Under the pieces are notes generated by a model, which was not told where the DNA came from, did no database searches, and saw only the letters and a program-made list of their open reading frames with translations. Positions 48,411 through 58,581 of a stretch of DNA of 64,000 bases are shown here, one piece after another; position 1 is the stretch's first letter, and each line of letters begins with the position of its first letter. The stretch spans positions 203,906 to 267,905 of the forward strand of contig JANPYM010000020.1 of assembly GCA_025890175.1 (NCBI GenBank), written 5' to 3'. The stretch comes from Ciborinia camelliae (lineage: Eukaryota; Ascomycota; Leotiomycetes; Helotiales; Sclerotiniaceae). The position numbers and the translations under genes were made by a program.

Positions 48411-50090
48411 ATGAATTTCGACCCCGATAACGAGTGCCTGTTTTTGAAGAAGCTTCCAGTCGAAATTAGACTCAAAATCTATGAATGCCTGTTGGTCAAT
48501 GATATCTTGGGTACGGCTCAGTCCGTAAGCCGGAGCTCGAGTTATGGAGCGGAATTGGAGTACGAATTATCACCGCAAATTCTGAGACTCTGCCGCAAGA
48601 TTCACGATGAAGCTTTGCCTATACTCTACGAGAAGAATACGTTCTATATTGCTTGCGTTCGGGTGGATAATTACCCTATGATGCAGCCAACGTACGGCGA
48701 TGAGGATGAAAACTCTGTTGAATTGATCATTCACGGTCCTCAGCTGGAACTGTGTCCTCTCACGAGATACCACAATAGTCTCACGACTAGACCATTCCCA
48801 AAACCAAACCTTGACAATTATACCAGTGTACGCAAAGTTCGACATTGGCGTGTGGTGGTTAGCAGACTTACGATTGGTGGTGACTGGAATCCTATATGGA
48901 GTTTGGTCGACTTTTGCCGCTCTATTTGTGCCAATCCACCAACTAGTTTGGAACTATTGATACTTCCTTGCGGCTTGGATTACAGTTACGAGGAACTTCC
49001 CACCTTTGGCTGGTTTGATCAAGTTTTAGATCCTTTGAGAATGCTCCGCAACCTCCAGAAACTTCTCATCAACGATGCCTGCGCAGCCGACGTTCCTGAC
49101 ATCATTCAACTTACTTCTATTGCTGAGTTAGAGTATTTTAAGAAGGAAGACGACAGTGTTGAGTGGGAACTCCCTGCGGGCTTGAAGACGGAATTGCAAA
49201 CGCTTGTGACTAGTCAACAACCTGCCGACCTACTTTACATGATGCACAAGGCTCTCACGGATTATGCTCAAGCGTTCGAGCGACATCGACCATATAAGAT
49301 ACAGATGGGATTGAGGCGAGAAGATATCAACGATCTTGATATCAGGGATCCAGAGTATTTCGAGTATGTCAGCACAGGAGAATTCAACCCTTTCATCGAG
49401 CCAACCATGCACCCACTTGAATTTGAACTTCGACTTGCTAAGGATGCAATGGCTTCAGGTTTTCTTGAAGCTTTCAAGGAGCATCGTCGAAACGCTCTTA
49501 ACTTTCTCGAATCGCAATATAAAAAGATCGAGGAGGCGAACCATGTGGCGACGGAGTTAATAAAACGGGAGAAAGTTCCCGGCGGATTATTCGACGTAGT
49601 TGCGAGGGCGATAGAAACGTCCATGTACATAAGGAATCCGTTAGCTCAAGATGATGATGATGAAAAGAAGGCCAAAATAAACCTTGCTCTGGTCCACCTA
49701 GAAGATTATGCTGCATCGTTCAACAGAGAGCTCACCCTTCCGATCCGCGCCCAGATACGCTCCAATCGTCGTCTCTTCGAAAGTCACTACAGTTGCCTCA
49801 CACGCGACCGTTTGATCGAGCAACTACTAAACGAAACGGATGTCGGGAACACCCGACATTTTTTATCAAAATACAGAACTGCCTTCGATTTGTGCGACAT
49901 GCAGTATATCGAGATTCTTCAAGCTAGAAAGAAGCTTTTCCAGTTCGAGGGATCCGATCCAAAATGTGATTTGGATCTGAAGCTGAACCGCTCAGAGGAA
50001 ATGATTAGGTGGAATGTCAATGAGCCGCAATGTACTCCTGAAACTGATAAATCTTATGGTTATGGAGATGAGAGTGATGATGAACCGTGA
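48411..50090 (+). CDS. Paralogous family protein D, F-box-like/2EXR-type N-terminal motif
   Basis: Single exon, 559 residues; function unknown. The N-terminal motif (about 12-80) reads LKKLPVEIRLKIYECLLVND, then YELSPQILRLCRKIHDEA and ILYEKNTFYI. It shares with paralogues A and B, in the same order, CPLTRYH, VRKVRHWRVVVS, LTDYAQAFERHRPYK, LVHLEDYAASFNREL, YIEILQARKKLF and IRWNVNEP. It lacks the long N-terminal extensions of A (about 70 residues) and B (about 98). Highly charged and mostly helical after residue 250. It is plus strand, 10 kb from A and B, which suggests an older duplication or a rearrangement. Confidence 0.83.
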   Translation: MNFDPDNECLFLKKLPVEIRLKIYECLLVNDILGTAQSVSRSSSYGAELEYELSPQILRLCRKIHDEALPILYEKNTFYIACVRVDNYPMMQPTYGDEDENSVELIIHGPQLELCPLTRYHNSLTTRPFPKPNLDNYTSVRKVRHWRVVVSRLTIGGDWNPIWSLVDFCRSICANPPTSLELLILPCGLDYSYEELPTFGWFDQVLDPLRMLRNLQKLLINDACAADVPDIIQLTSIAELEYFKKEDDSVEWELPAGLKTELQTLVTSQQPADLLYMMHKALTDYAQAFERHRPYKIQMGLRREDINDLDIRDPEYFEYVSTGEFNPFIEPTMHPLEFELRLAKDAMASGFLEAFKEHRRNALNFLESQYKKIEEANHVATELIKREKVPGGLFDVVARAIETSMYIRNPLAQDDDDEKKAKINLALVHLEDYAASFNRELTLPIRAQIRSNRRLFESHYSCLTRDRLIEQLLNETDVGNTRHFLSKYRTAFDLCDMQYIEILQARKKLFQFEGSDPKCDLDLKLNRSEEMIRWNVNEPQCTPETDKSYGYGDESDDEP

Positions 50091-51826
50091 TGGATTTTCG
50101 ATAGTTTTTACAACAAAGGTTTTCGATCATGTGTCGACCAGCGAAAATTGGATACTATGATTGTATTACTAGTTATTATTTTCTTGTTTTCTAAGTATTG
50201 TAGAATACGAAGCGGGTCTTATCAAATTAGTACAATATGCCTTTTACATACATAACCCCTCTGTACCTATAAAACCAAGATTCGACAATCAAATTGGTCT
50301 CTCAGGCTTAGTTAGCCAGATGTCCCATAAATACTGCAGATGGACTACACAAATAATGCCCTTACCTATATGAATTAGATTCCAAGATCATGGCGTGGGA
50401 GTCTCTCCACCGGTTCCTTTTTACTTCTGCCATGGTAACAAGTCAGCCTATTCATCATTGCACTCTTCAATGTACGTCTAAACTGAGACCCAACAAGCGA
50501 ATGATCCCTTAGCTCAGGTGTAGATGTACACTTCATCTTCAATATTCGAATCCAGATCTAACAATCAATCGATTTATCAGTGTATGACACATTTATGTTA
50601 GGTGTACCTATACAGTTTTATTCTTACATAGCATAACGTGAAGAAGCAGGATTATATTATTTTCCGAGACAATTCTTTCCTCTTCTTCTCTTTTCACGTA
50701 ATCCCTTGATTAAAAATCATATTTTTCGCCCCTCTGTCATTTTCATAAATCAATCGATAAATATGAGAAGCTAAGTATTGTGTTGGCTTTGTTGGCAAAG
50801 TTGTCGCAGGTTTGAGATTTGAGATTTGAAGTTGCATCTGGTCCTGGATGGAGTTCGCGACCAAACTGCCGGACTGGGAGCGGGTCTAATTTGGAGGTGG
50901 TACGAACATTTCGATATTATTTTATCGTGGCTCAGCCGCATGGGATTTCTTATTTGGGTACAAGAGGGCTGGTAGTGAGTAAAATTGAGCCCGCTGCACT
51001 TTTGCGTTGCTGAGGAACTTTAGTTTTGAATTGAATGGTTTTGTTGGTGTGGGATTGAACGGATGATGGGGAGATATGGATTATAGGAATTAGATTGGTG
51101 CCTTTGGGGTAAAGTCATGCATACATGCTATCTATGTTTGTTCTGTTATCACATCACAATCCATTGTTCTTTCTTTGGCATCTGTACCGAGCTCGTCTTC
51201 CTCGGGTAGGTGTGCATCTACAGCCCATCGTGAGAATGCGGAGATTGGAATTGGTGTCGGGGTAACGGTGGGTTTCATGGCTATTGTGGAGAGGGCCTTT
51301 TGGCCGTATGTCGGAGAAGAAGAGGAGTGTTAGATGGAAAAAAAGAGATCTTGCTCATACCGAAAAATAGTGGCAATGGTCTGGATTACGAATTTAATGC
51401 CATAGACTAGGCATGAGCAAAAGCAATGTGAAAATAAATGTTGAACAATTGATCACTGTTCCTCAAGACATGGAGAACATAAAGAATTGAGTAAGTCATA
51501 GCTAGTAGATATTGGGGTGGGTTGCGAAACAATGGCATTGTTCAGAAATCGTGGACATATATCTTCAAAGGTGGAACAAAGTTTAAATCAAGTTCGTTGC
51601 AATTGTTCAGGCATAGAAATCCAGACAACAGAAGATGAACAATTCTATTGTCATTTTATATCAGTGTGGATTCGCCTCATTTCTTCTCTCATTAAACCAG
51701 AGAAATCTGAACACACAAAATACATTTGAACTTAGCTAAGCCTAAAAGCCGGACTTTTGAGCTTAACTAAGCTAAATAACAAACAACCAACAACCACTCA
51801 ATTACTCTGGAAAACAAACACTCAAG
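50091..51826. other. Intergenic, no gene seen
   Basis: About 1.7 kb of mixed-composition DNA. Contains no open frame with recognisable content, no tRNA and no strong repeat. Confidence 0.5.
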
Positions 51827-53830
51827 ATGTGTTTCGCAAACCGAGTTTTTTGCAAGCGATGCCGCAAAGAAACCATCACTTACATCTCAAAATGCGATCA
51901 GTACCCCGAAATCAAGACCGAGACAGCCACTCATGCCATTCGCGGTCGACATCTACGAGTCATAGCTTGCAGGAAATGCAAGCGCGAGGTAATACGATTG
52001 GAACGACATCGAGCTGAAGAGGAGTCACGACGCAACGCTGTAGATCATCCACGTGCCAAGGCAATCCTCGAATGGAGACGATCCGAGAGACCCCTCCCAT
52101 TGACTGATGAGGAGACTGCCGACAGGTACGCCGTTCTCTTTTTCGAGAGAAAGAGACTTCATCCCTTCTGCACTGGATTCACTAACATTCATACAGAAAA
52201 GATTGAATCACGCAGAGAATATTTCAGACACCGCGCCGAGGCAATCTCGGAGGCCTGCGAGGACATCACACACCCCATGAGTGTTGAAACCCGGGAAGCA
52301 ATCAACGATATTCTCGACGAGGAAGAGATTTTCGAGGAATGTCTCAAAAGACAAGCTGAAATCGACCGTGGTGACAGAATCATGACCGATTCAGAGCAAT
52401 TCTTTTCTCTCCACAGAATCGGCAGATATTCTCCCTTTGCCCTTGCAATAGATTTGATCGACAGGGAGAGGTACCGCTTCGAAGAAGTCACATTTGAATC
52501 CTGGACGCAATCTATCCTGGATGCAGCCGTGACAGAAGACAGTTTCAATGCTGAGATCACTGGGTATCTCGCATTCTTGGAACAAAACGGTTCAACCCAC
52601 CAAGCTCACAGATTCCGCGGTCAAGTGATCGCCCGAAACGAGATCGACGAAGATACCTTCGAATTTGATCCCAATGCCGGGGTTCCGACAACGGTCGCAG
52701 ACTCGTCGTACCGCCTAACCTTCCAGGAGTGGGCACAAGTATTCGAGAGACGAATGGGGACTCGGATAAGATCACGTTTCGAGCGCTGGCAGCAGATCTT
52801 GATGGGCTATCGGAGCTACCTTGCATGGTGTGCTCCAGCTCAACACACGCTCTTCATTGCCAGACGCAATTCCATTGCTGCACAAATGTTTCGGTCTCTC
52901 ACAGGGAGATCCGAACCGGAGTTCTCGACTCCAGACGAGGCGGACCCCGAAATTGAGCACGAAGAGTCAGAATCCGAAGATGCAGAATCCGAAGATGCAG
53001 AATCCGAAGAGTCAGAATCCGAAGATGCAGAATCCGAAGATGCAGAATCCGAAGATGACTTACAACAGATTCTTGAAGAACTTGAGTCAGATGAAGCAGG
53101 TCCTGTTCCAGACGAAGACGTCCAGACAGAAACCAGAGACAGAATCGAAGGAGTCATCTCTCCACTCGAGAATTTGTTGCAAATTTCACAAAGCCGCGAC
53201 CATCGGTCTGTGACTCATTCTCTCCTCGTATCCATTGCGTTCTTGGACCGCCAAAGTGATAGGAACATCTATCCCCGGGAAATTGAATGGAGAGCAATTC
53301 GATTGAGAACGGCGGAAGACATTAGCAATCTCTTCACTCCCTTGGAACTCGAACAAGTACGAACTGGACCGGACCCCACCCGGGTCCTTGGTCTTATGGA
53401 ATTCGAACAGAGAGTATCCAGAGCTAGAGAAGAGCCAAGAGAAACCAGCCAGAGAGAACTACGAAGAAGAGAGAGAGACAGATCCAGAGAATTCAGCACC
53501 AGAAGGTCTGCTGACAACGCAGTCGTTGAGCGAGACCGACGCAGAATGTCTCTCAGAGACAGAGCCAGAGAAGTCGGAGCCAGACCAGTTGCTGACAACG
53601 ACGACCATCAAGCAGAACCAGAATCAGACGACGACAATCTTGAACTCTTTTTCATTGACACCACACCCATGCAGGTTGTGCCAATGGAACAGGAGCAGGA
53701 GCCCGACAACATCGCTTATACCCCCCGCCACATCCTTGGTCTTCCACCACCATCACCACTGGAAAGACACCAATGGCGTGGAGAGGAGTGGGATGAGTAC
53801 GAGTCTTTTGAAGAAGATCAGTTGCCATGA
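51827..53830 (+). CDS. Met-Cys protein with Cys-rich N-terminus and acidic/RE-rich body
   Basis: Single exon, 667 residues; no family recognised. The N-terminus holds CKRC (9-12), a single Cys at 23 and CRKC (48-51), with Cys also at position 2. This spacing could form a treble-clef or zinc-ribbon-like site, as in the many uncharacterised fungal proteins that begin Met-Cys. The middle is charged and probably helical. Residues about 380-412 are ESEDAE repeats encoded by a 12-bp DNA repeat (about 52966-53063). About 525-600 is Arg/Glu-rich, followed by an acidic Pro-containing tail. No signal peptide or membrane segment. Composition suggests an intrinsically disordered nuclear or cytosolic protein; that is an inference. 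The next gene downstream also encodes a Met-Cys product. Confidence 0.75.
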   Translation: MCFANRVFCKRCRKETITYISKCDQYPEIKTETATHAIRGRHLRVIACRKCKREVIRLERHRAEEESRRNAVDHPRAKAILEWRRSERPLPLTDEETADRYAVLFFERKRLHPFCTGFTNIHTEKIESRREYFRHRAEAISEACEDITHPMSVETREAINDILDEEEIFEECLKRQAEIDRGDRIMTDSEQFFSLHRIGRYSPFALAIDLIDRERYRFEEVTFESWTQSILDAAVTEDSFNAEITGYLAFLEQNGSTHQAHRFRGQVIARNEIDEDTFEFDPNAGVPTTVADSSYRLTFQEWAQVFERRMGTRIRSRFERWQQILMGYRSYLAWCAPAQHTLFIARRNSIAAQMFRSLTGRSEPEFSTPDEADPEIEHEESESEDAESEDAESEESESEDAESEDAESEDDLQQILEELESDEAGPVPDEDVQTETRDRIEGVISPLENLLQISQSRDHRSVTHSLLVSIAFLDRQSDRNIYPREIEWRAIRLRTAEDISNLFTPLELEQVRTGPDPTRVLGLMEFEQRVSRAREEPRETSQRELRRRERDRSREFSTRRSADNAVVERDRRRMSLRDRAREVGARPVADNDDHQAEPESDDDNLELFFIDTTPMQVVPMEQEQEPDNIAYTPRHILGLPPPSPLERHQWRGEEWDEYESFEEDQLP

Positions 53831-53837
53831 GTGACCC

Positions 53838-53860
53838 GTCTTTGTCAAAGACTCTTTGAC
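53838..53860 (+). terminator. Overlapping hairpins just downstream of the 51.8-53.8 kb gene
   Basis: GTCTTT-GTC-AAAGAC (53838-53852) and GTCAAAG-ACT-CTTTGAC (53844-53860) share bases and cannot both form. They begin 8 bp after the stop codon, so they would lie at the start of the 3' UTR. They are labelled terminator only for position. No role in fungal 3'-end formation is shown; RNA stability or folding is equally possible. Confidence 0.3.
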
Positions 53861-54391
53861 CTCCGATGCCTTATTGTCCGTCCACACATGAACAAGTAAC
53901 TTTGTTACTATATGTAGAACATAAAAACATAAAAATACAAAGAAAAATAATGTTTAATAAATTTTCGAATTTGAATTACATGTGAAAATATAATCCAATA
54001 AAGACCTCCCCCTCGTGAAAAAAAAAGAATAGTCGCCAAAACTCATCCCATCCATATACAGAAACATCCAAACTATTGATACATACAAGTGGCCACCCAT
54101 ATCTTCGGGAATCCTCACCGAATTCCCGGCACATAAAATAATAATTTTTAAGGATGTGATTGTTACCTAGTTACAAATGTGCTGCCCAATCAGCAGAAAT
54201 CCAAATGTATCCCAAATTTTTTAGGTTGCTTAAGTCCTAGAACAGATATCCTTATATCTTATCCCACTCGCTCTCAGCGTCAATACGGCGGGGACCTCAC
54301 TCTTCATTCGTGTTAAGCAAAAAGAAATCTTCAGAGTTTAATTAGCAAAGTTTTTTTTTAATCACCCATCCCATATATAAAGCAGGTGAAA

Positions 54392-54650
54392 CCGTACCTG
54401 GACTTTCCAGGTACGGGCCTCGCTAAGGCTCAGGAGTCTTAGCGATAGACTCAGTATGATACGGGCATCTAAATTAATCGATTGTACGTCACTTTACAAT
54501 GGATTAGAGAAAATGAAACCTTTATAACCGGATCCGCTTGGTATTCCATAGATTATGGTTGGTCTACTCTACCCTTAGATCTAAGTAGACAAAATTCATG
54601 AATTGTTGCGAGTGACGTCTTGAAAAATGATCTCGGTATCGCAAGATACC
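54392..54650 (+). ncRNA. Candidate structured RNA: run of consecutive perfect hairpins
   Basis: Seven inverted repeats lie in about 260 bp. CCGTACCTGGA/TCCAGGTACGG spans 54392-54416 (11 bp, loop CTT). CGCTAAG/CTTAGCG at 54421-54444 can extend through a G-T pair and CTC/GAG. ATTGTA/TACAAT covers 54481-54500. CCATA/TATGG covers 54546-54558. GTCTACT/AGTAGAC covers 54562-54590 and encloses the palindrome CTTAGATCTAAG. AATTCATGAATT lies at about 54593-54604. GGTATC/GATACC at 54635-54650 closes a GCAA (GNRA) tetraloop. A TATA-like ATATATAAA sits just upstream at about 54373-54381. No known RNA family (tRNA, 5S, U-snRNA, SRP, RNase P/MRP, group I core) could be matched by eye. Strand is assumed plus from the TATA-like site and GNRA loop. 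Confidence 0.35.
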
Positions 54651-55348
54651 CCTCCTCAGCCACATGGCAAACATGAAGTCTCGACAGATGAGTGAATTCG
54701 AAAGGTAAACAATGGGCTTCACTTGGTTGTGACTAACATTCATTGAGATCCAATCATCGCCGTATTGATCTCAAAGTTACTAAACAATATGAAATCCTGT
54801 CATACATCCTAACGCAATAAAACTCTGTTATGCATTTCGTAATAACAGATTAGAATACAATCAATCACTCCTATGCAATTGTAATACCTCAACTTGATAA
54901 AGCTAAAGGAAAGTATTTCATTGTTCAGAAACTATCTTGATAGCCTCGAACACTGAATAGCTTCATTCTCTCTGATACAGCACTGCTGACCGCCCCCATT
55001 GTTCCCTCATTGTCCTATAGTACCTCAACCATTGAGTTGATGCATATTCATCCGAACTCCCAAATTCGACTTCACTTTCCATAACCTTTAATCTTTAGTC
55101 AGCTTTGAAAAGGAGGTCATCCCCATTCACTTTTCTTCCAAGGCCGTACCTACAAAACCAACGTGTTCAAATTCCATCAGCTTCCACGTCCCTCGCATCC
55201 ACAAGTTTCGATCTCTACAGCAACAAATAAAGCGCGCAGTTTTTTATCAATTGCTACTCTGCAACCGATCAAAATAATTAATTCAAAACAGGAAATAAAT
55301 AAGCCACATCATCAGCAACGCCCAAAACCATCTCAACTTTGAGCCAAA

Positions 55349-56116
55349 ATGTGCAAAACAACACATACGCACTACGCCTGCTACTGTACACATCTCGTTG
55401 TGCATTCCTGCGAGCTCGATTATCCTCTCGGCCGACTGGTTTGCCCTCCACCGCATCTAGTGAAGAAAGATGTATACGTGTATTCAGAATGTGAAGCTTG
55501 TGAGATGGCCACCGACGAGCGGGAGGAGCGAGTGACGAAGAAATATAATGACCGGTGGATGAGGATTATGGGGGAGGAGGTGCGCGAGGAAGGCGAGGAA
55601 GTTGTGGAGATAACAGAAGAGGGAGTGAAGATTGAGAGGCGGATGGGATGTGAGGAGGGTAAGGAAGGAGAGGGAGAAGTATACGATACGGAGATGAATT
55701 TGAAGCGGAATTTGGAGCGGGATTTGTCGATGATTTTGGGAAAATATGATAACAGGGATGAAGACGAAGACGAAGACGAAGACGAAGACGAAGACGTACA
55801 GTTGGCCAGAGCACAATTAGCCATCCAGTCCGAGATTGAAGAATCCGAAGACTCCTTCCACAGCGATAATGATGATCTTGCGGCGGCAGCACAATTACTC
55901 TCAACACTGAATCAAGAAATTGGAGATTCGACAATGAGCGAGGCTGAGGATATCAAGGGCGAAAACGAGGATAAGGAATACACGAAGCATGTACATAACA
56001 TTATGAAGAATTTGGGCAAACTTCAAGAGGGGAAGAGGGTTATGCAAGTGAAGGTTGATGCGATGGATATTGAGCAGGAAGAAGAGGCATGGATTGGAGA
56101 TGGAGTGGAAAGATGA
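55349..56116 (+). CDS. Met-Cys protein with Cys-rich N-terminus and acidic body
   Basis: Single exon, 255 residues; no named family. The N-terminal 55 residues are Cys/His-rich: Cys at 2, 11, 13, 21 and 32 and CEAC near 48-51, with several His, compatible with a small zinc site. The remainder is Glu/Asp-rich, with a DE repeat at about 136-148 encoded by GACGAA hexamers (55758-55796). Helical acidic segments and an LLSTLNQE stretch follow. The start MCKTTHTHYACYC resembles the widespread, uncharacterised fungal proteins that begin Met-Cys. The upstream neighbour shares the Met-Cys start, N-terminal Cys pairs and acidic repeats, but no longer alignment is visible. Confidence 0.72.
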   Translation: MCKTTHTHYACYCTHLVVHSCELDYPLGRLVCPPPHLVKKDVYVYSECEACEMATDEREERVTKKYNDRWMRIMGEEVREEGEEVVEITEEGVKIERRMGCEEGKEGEGEVYDTEMNLKRNLERDLSMILGKYDNRDEDEDEDEDEDEDVQLARAQLAIQSEIEESEDSFHSDNDDLAAAAQLLSTLNQEIGDSTMSEAEDIKGENEDKEYTKHVHNIMKNLGKLQEGKRVMQVKVDAMDIEQEEEAWIGDGVER

Positions 56117-56646
56117 GAGTGTCAATGGGAAGAGTGAATTTGGTTTGTTAGTCTGAGGTTGGGCTGTGGTTGGTATAGCAGGTAAATGCACTTGCAATGG
56201 GAGTTTCATTTCTTCGAAGACATTTAATACAATGTGTATCATGCACAGTCAAAAAACTTTCCTCAAAATACTTGTTTCACTGTCTCCTTACCCCAACGGC
56301 CTTTGTTTCTGTGGAATACTTTCACTTTTATGCCATGTCTCTCCTCCGATCATCATTCCAAAATTCTTCAGTAATCTGGGAGGGACGAAATTTCACATAA
56401 CAGTCAATTGGGCTTAGATCAAATGATGCCTAGAAATAAGATATTCAAAAAGCAACGTGGAATTGTGACTACCAAAGGGGAATCTTACATCATATACAGT
56501 GAACGCCCCTATCTACAAATTTTGCAGCCGATGCACCATCCATTCTAATTTTGACGCCATTCCAAAATCCACCACCTTAATGAATCAATAAATGACATAA
56601 ACTCATCGAAATCATAAAAATTTGATCTCCCATACTGGTTCTTAGC
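56117..56646. other. Convergent intergenic region
   Basis: 530 bp between the 3' ends of the plus-strand Met-Cys gene and the minus-strand DUG3 gene, presumably both 3' UTRs. No gene or strong repeat seen. Confidence 0.5.
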
Positions 56647-58581
56647 TCAATCCCGGGAGATGCTATTCAGCTCCGGGAAATACTGTGCTAGTTTATTTCT
56701 ATTCTCGTAAGCTTTTGGGATTTCCGGGGTATCAGGAATGTCTATATAATCAACTCCTGGTGTTCCATTTGATGCTCCGGCATTCATGAGATTGGGTGGA
56801 ATTTGTACCAGTGCAGGGAAAAGTGGTGCTGCACGTTTCTTCTTCGTATTACCCTGTTCTCCCCATTTGGGGGGAGCGGTGATAAGACGGGAAGCTTCGG
56901 GAGTGGCATGTCGAATGTCTGAAATTGTTGATGTATTTAATGAGCTGTACGCTGTGTTGGGGCTATAGTTTTCTCTTGGCGATAACATGGCTGATGATGA
57001 GTTTAAGGTTTTGGCGAGTGATTTATGTAGCGACAAAGATGTGGCTGGAGACGAAGCTGCGGTTGATTTTTCGTTGGTTATGAGGCCTTTATCAGTAACA
57101 AACTGAGAGGATCGCGAATGATATGGATTGTGGTTATAGTACTCGTCAATTATTGGATGTACCATAACAGTCTGCTTGTGAATTGTCAAGATGGAGTTGG
57201 TTGGAACCGTCACCCAACTTTCTATAAAAGTATTAGCGATGTCTTCGTCCACGTGGCACAGAAGAATGAGTGTTGTTAAACAAGGGAGTAAATGTAAGGA
57301 ATATGCTGAACTTCGGAGAGGGCTCTCTCTTGAAACAAGCGAGAAAAGTATGGGGAGCTAAAAACACTAGTTGCAGGTGCCTCGCGAATCTGTCGACAAT
57401 ACATGGGGGTCTTTGAACCTGGCCTGAACCTCGCCTATCTGTCGACATGCAACATAAAGAGGATTTAACAGTTCCAACTTCTCGTTTAATGATTTGGGAC
57501 CAAAAGTCACCAGTGACCAAAAATAGTGTTTGCGGGGATGCGCTAGCGCACCTTGTCTCGGCCCATAACAATCCGAAGGTTTGGATGTGAAATCCAAAAA
57601 GACAAGAATCAAGGGAAAATAATTACCTCTTTCAAATGTTAAAGGTTCGCTTGCAACGAGAACAATATCAGCGCCCTTGTCTCGACGATCCATTTGATAT
57701 TCACCCTTGTTACCTTTGTCCTCCCATGTAGTACCGGAAGAATAATACAGACTAGCTGCCTCATCAGTCTTGCTACTAACATAACGAGTACAGACAACAC
57801 TGTGTCCATCGGTGATTGCAAAATTTAACAAGCTTCGAATATCGAGATCTTCTTCCTCAATGGTCTTGCCTGGGATTTCCGCAATGAAATCGTTGATTTG
57901 CTTAATGGTATTCAGCATGGCGTGCCTTAAAACGGTTGGGCCAAAGCCTTCAGGTGGTGGAGCACTGGGGTTATGTCCCATTCTCTCGAGTGTATCCAGA
58001 TATAAAGCGAATGCCCATTCACTGTCCGTACCTCCATGGACACCAAGGTACCATTTATCGGCCAGTCTTTCACCCAGGCGACGTTTTATGTGTTTCCAAC
58101 CACCCAATCCCCCGTTATGCATCCACATCAAACTTCCATGAGAGAAGGGATGGCAGTTATCGTCACTAAGGGAGCCCTCGGTTGTAGCTCGTACGTGAGC
58201 AAATATGAGCGGTGAAGCTGTTTTCGAGGCAATTCGTTGGAGGTTAATGCAATTCCATGCGGGTATGGTAGATGTGAAGATACATGGCTCTGGTCCAAGT
58301 TCAGGTTCCGTATAATATCCAATGCCAAATCCATCACCTGAAAGCAATGTGAGTCACTATGTTTTCAAGTATAGGAGTATCAGAAAGTACTTACCATTGT
58401 GAGGTCTTCTCATGTCCAAACGAAGACGAGAGTCGAACGATTGATTGAGGATTGAGTGAGTAGGTTCCAGAATGATTTTGGAGAGTAAGATGGCATCTGA
58501 GCCTTTGTATACCTTATTATCATTAGCATTCTGCTACTTTTCAGAGCTTGATCTTGTTTGACTCACCAGAAAGCGGCACAT
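56647..58581 (-). CDS. DUG3: Glutamine amidotransferase DUG3, glutathione degradation
   Basis: Four exons (58567-58581, 58395-58512, 57627-58337, 56647-57221), 472 residues. All introns are GT-AG (54, 57 and 405 nt). A class-II (Ntn) glutamine amidotransferase subunit of the cytosolic Dug2-Dug3 complex, which cleaves the gamma-glutamyl bond of glutathione. The 15-nt first exon encodes MCRFL, so after Met removal Cys2 is the catalytic N-terminal nucleophile. Other family blocks are RRPHNGDGFGIGYYT (across the second splice), FAHVRATTEGSLSDDNCHPF, MWMHNGGLGGWKHIKRRL, GGTDSEWAFALYLDTL and ADIVLVASEPLTFERESWVT (across the third). The third intron is much longer than usual and carries a 19-bp direct repeat. 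The Ser/Pro-rich C-terminal extension beyond about residue 320 makes it longer than yeast Dug3. Confidence 0.92.
57222..57626 (-). other. Unusually long third intron of DUG3, with direct repeats
   Basis: 405 nt, donor GTAATT, acceptor TATAG with an upstream GCTAATAC branch-like site. Joining 57627 to 57221 restores FERESWV, so these ends are well supported. It contains two 19-bp direct repeats (57380-57398 and 57429-57447; CCTCGC, two variable bases, then ATCTGTCGACA). The upstream frame stays open for about 87 codons into the intron before a stop at about 57367. Confidence 0.75.

Larger units (their letters stand above)
53831..55348. other. Intergenic between two Met-Cys genes, rich in hairpins
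   Basis: 1.5 kb without a credible coding frame. Holds a nested hairpin pair just after the upstream stop (53838-53860), a CGGGAAT/ATTCCCG hairpin (54106-54128), and a dense series of inverted repeats (54392-54650, listed separately). 54700-55348 is ordinary and includes the promoter of the downstream gene. Confidence 0.6.

Noticed and set aside
52840..53157. Antisense Ser/Asp-rich frame over the Met-Cys gene
   Set aside because: Shadow of the ESEDAE-coding repeat on the opposite strand.
54392..54650. Group I intron or tRNA-like identity for the hairpin cluster
   Set aside because: The P, Q, R and S core elements of group I introns and the tRNA A and B boxes were looked for and not found, so only a generic structured-RNA call is kept.
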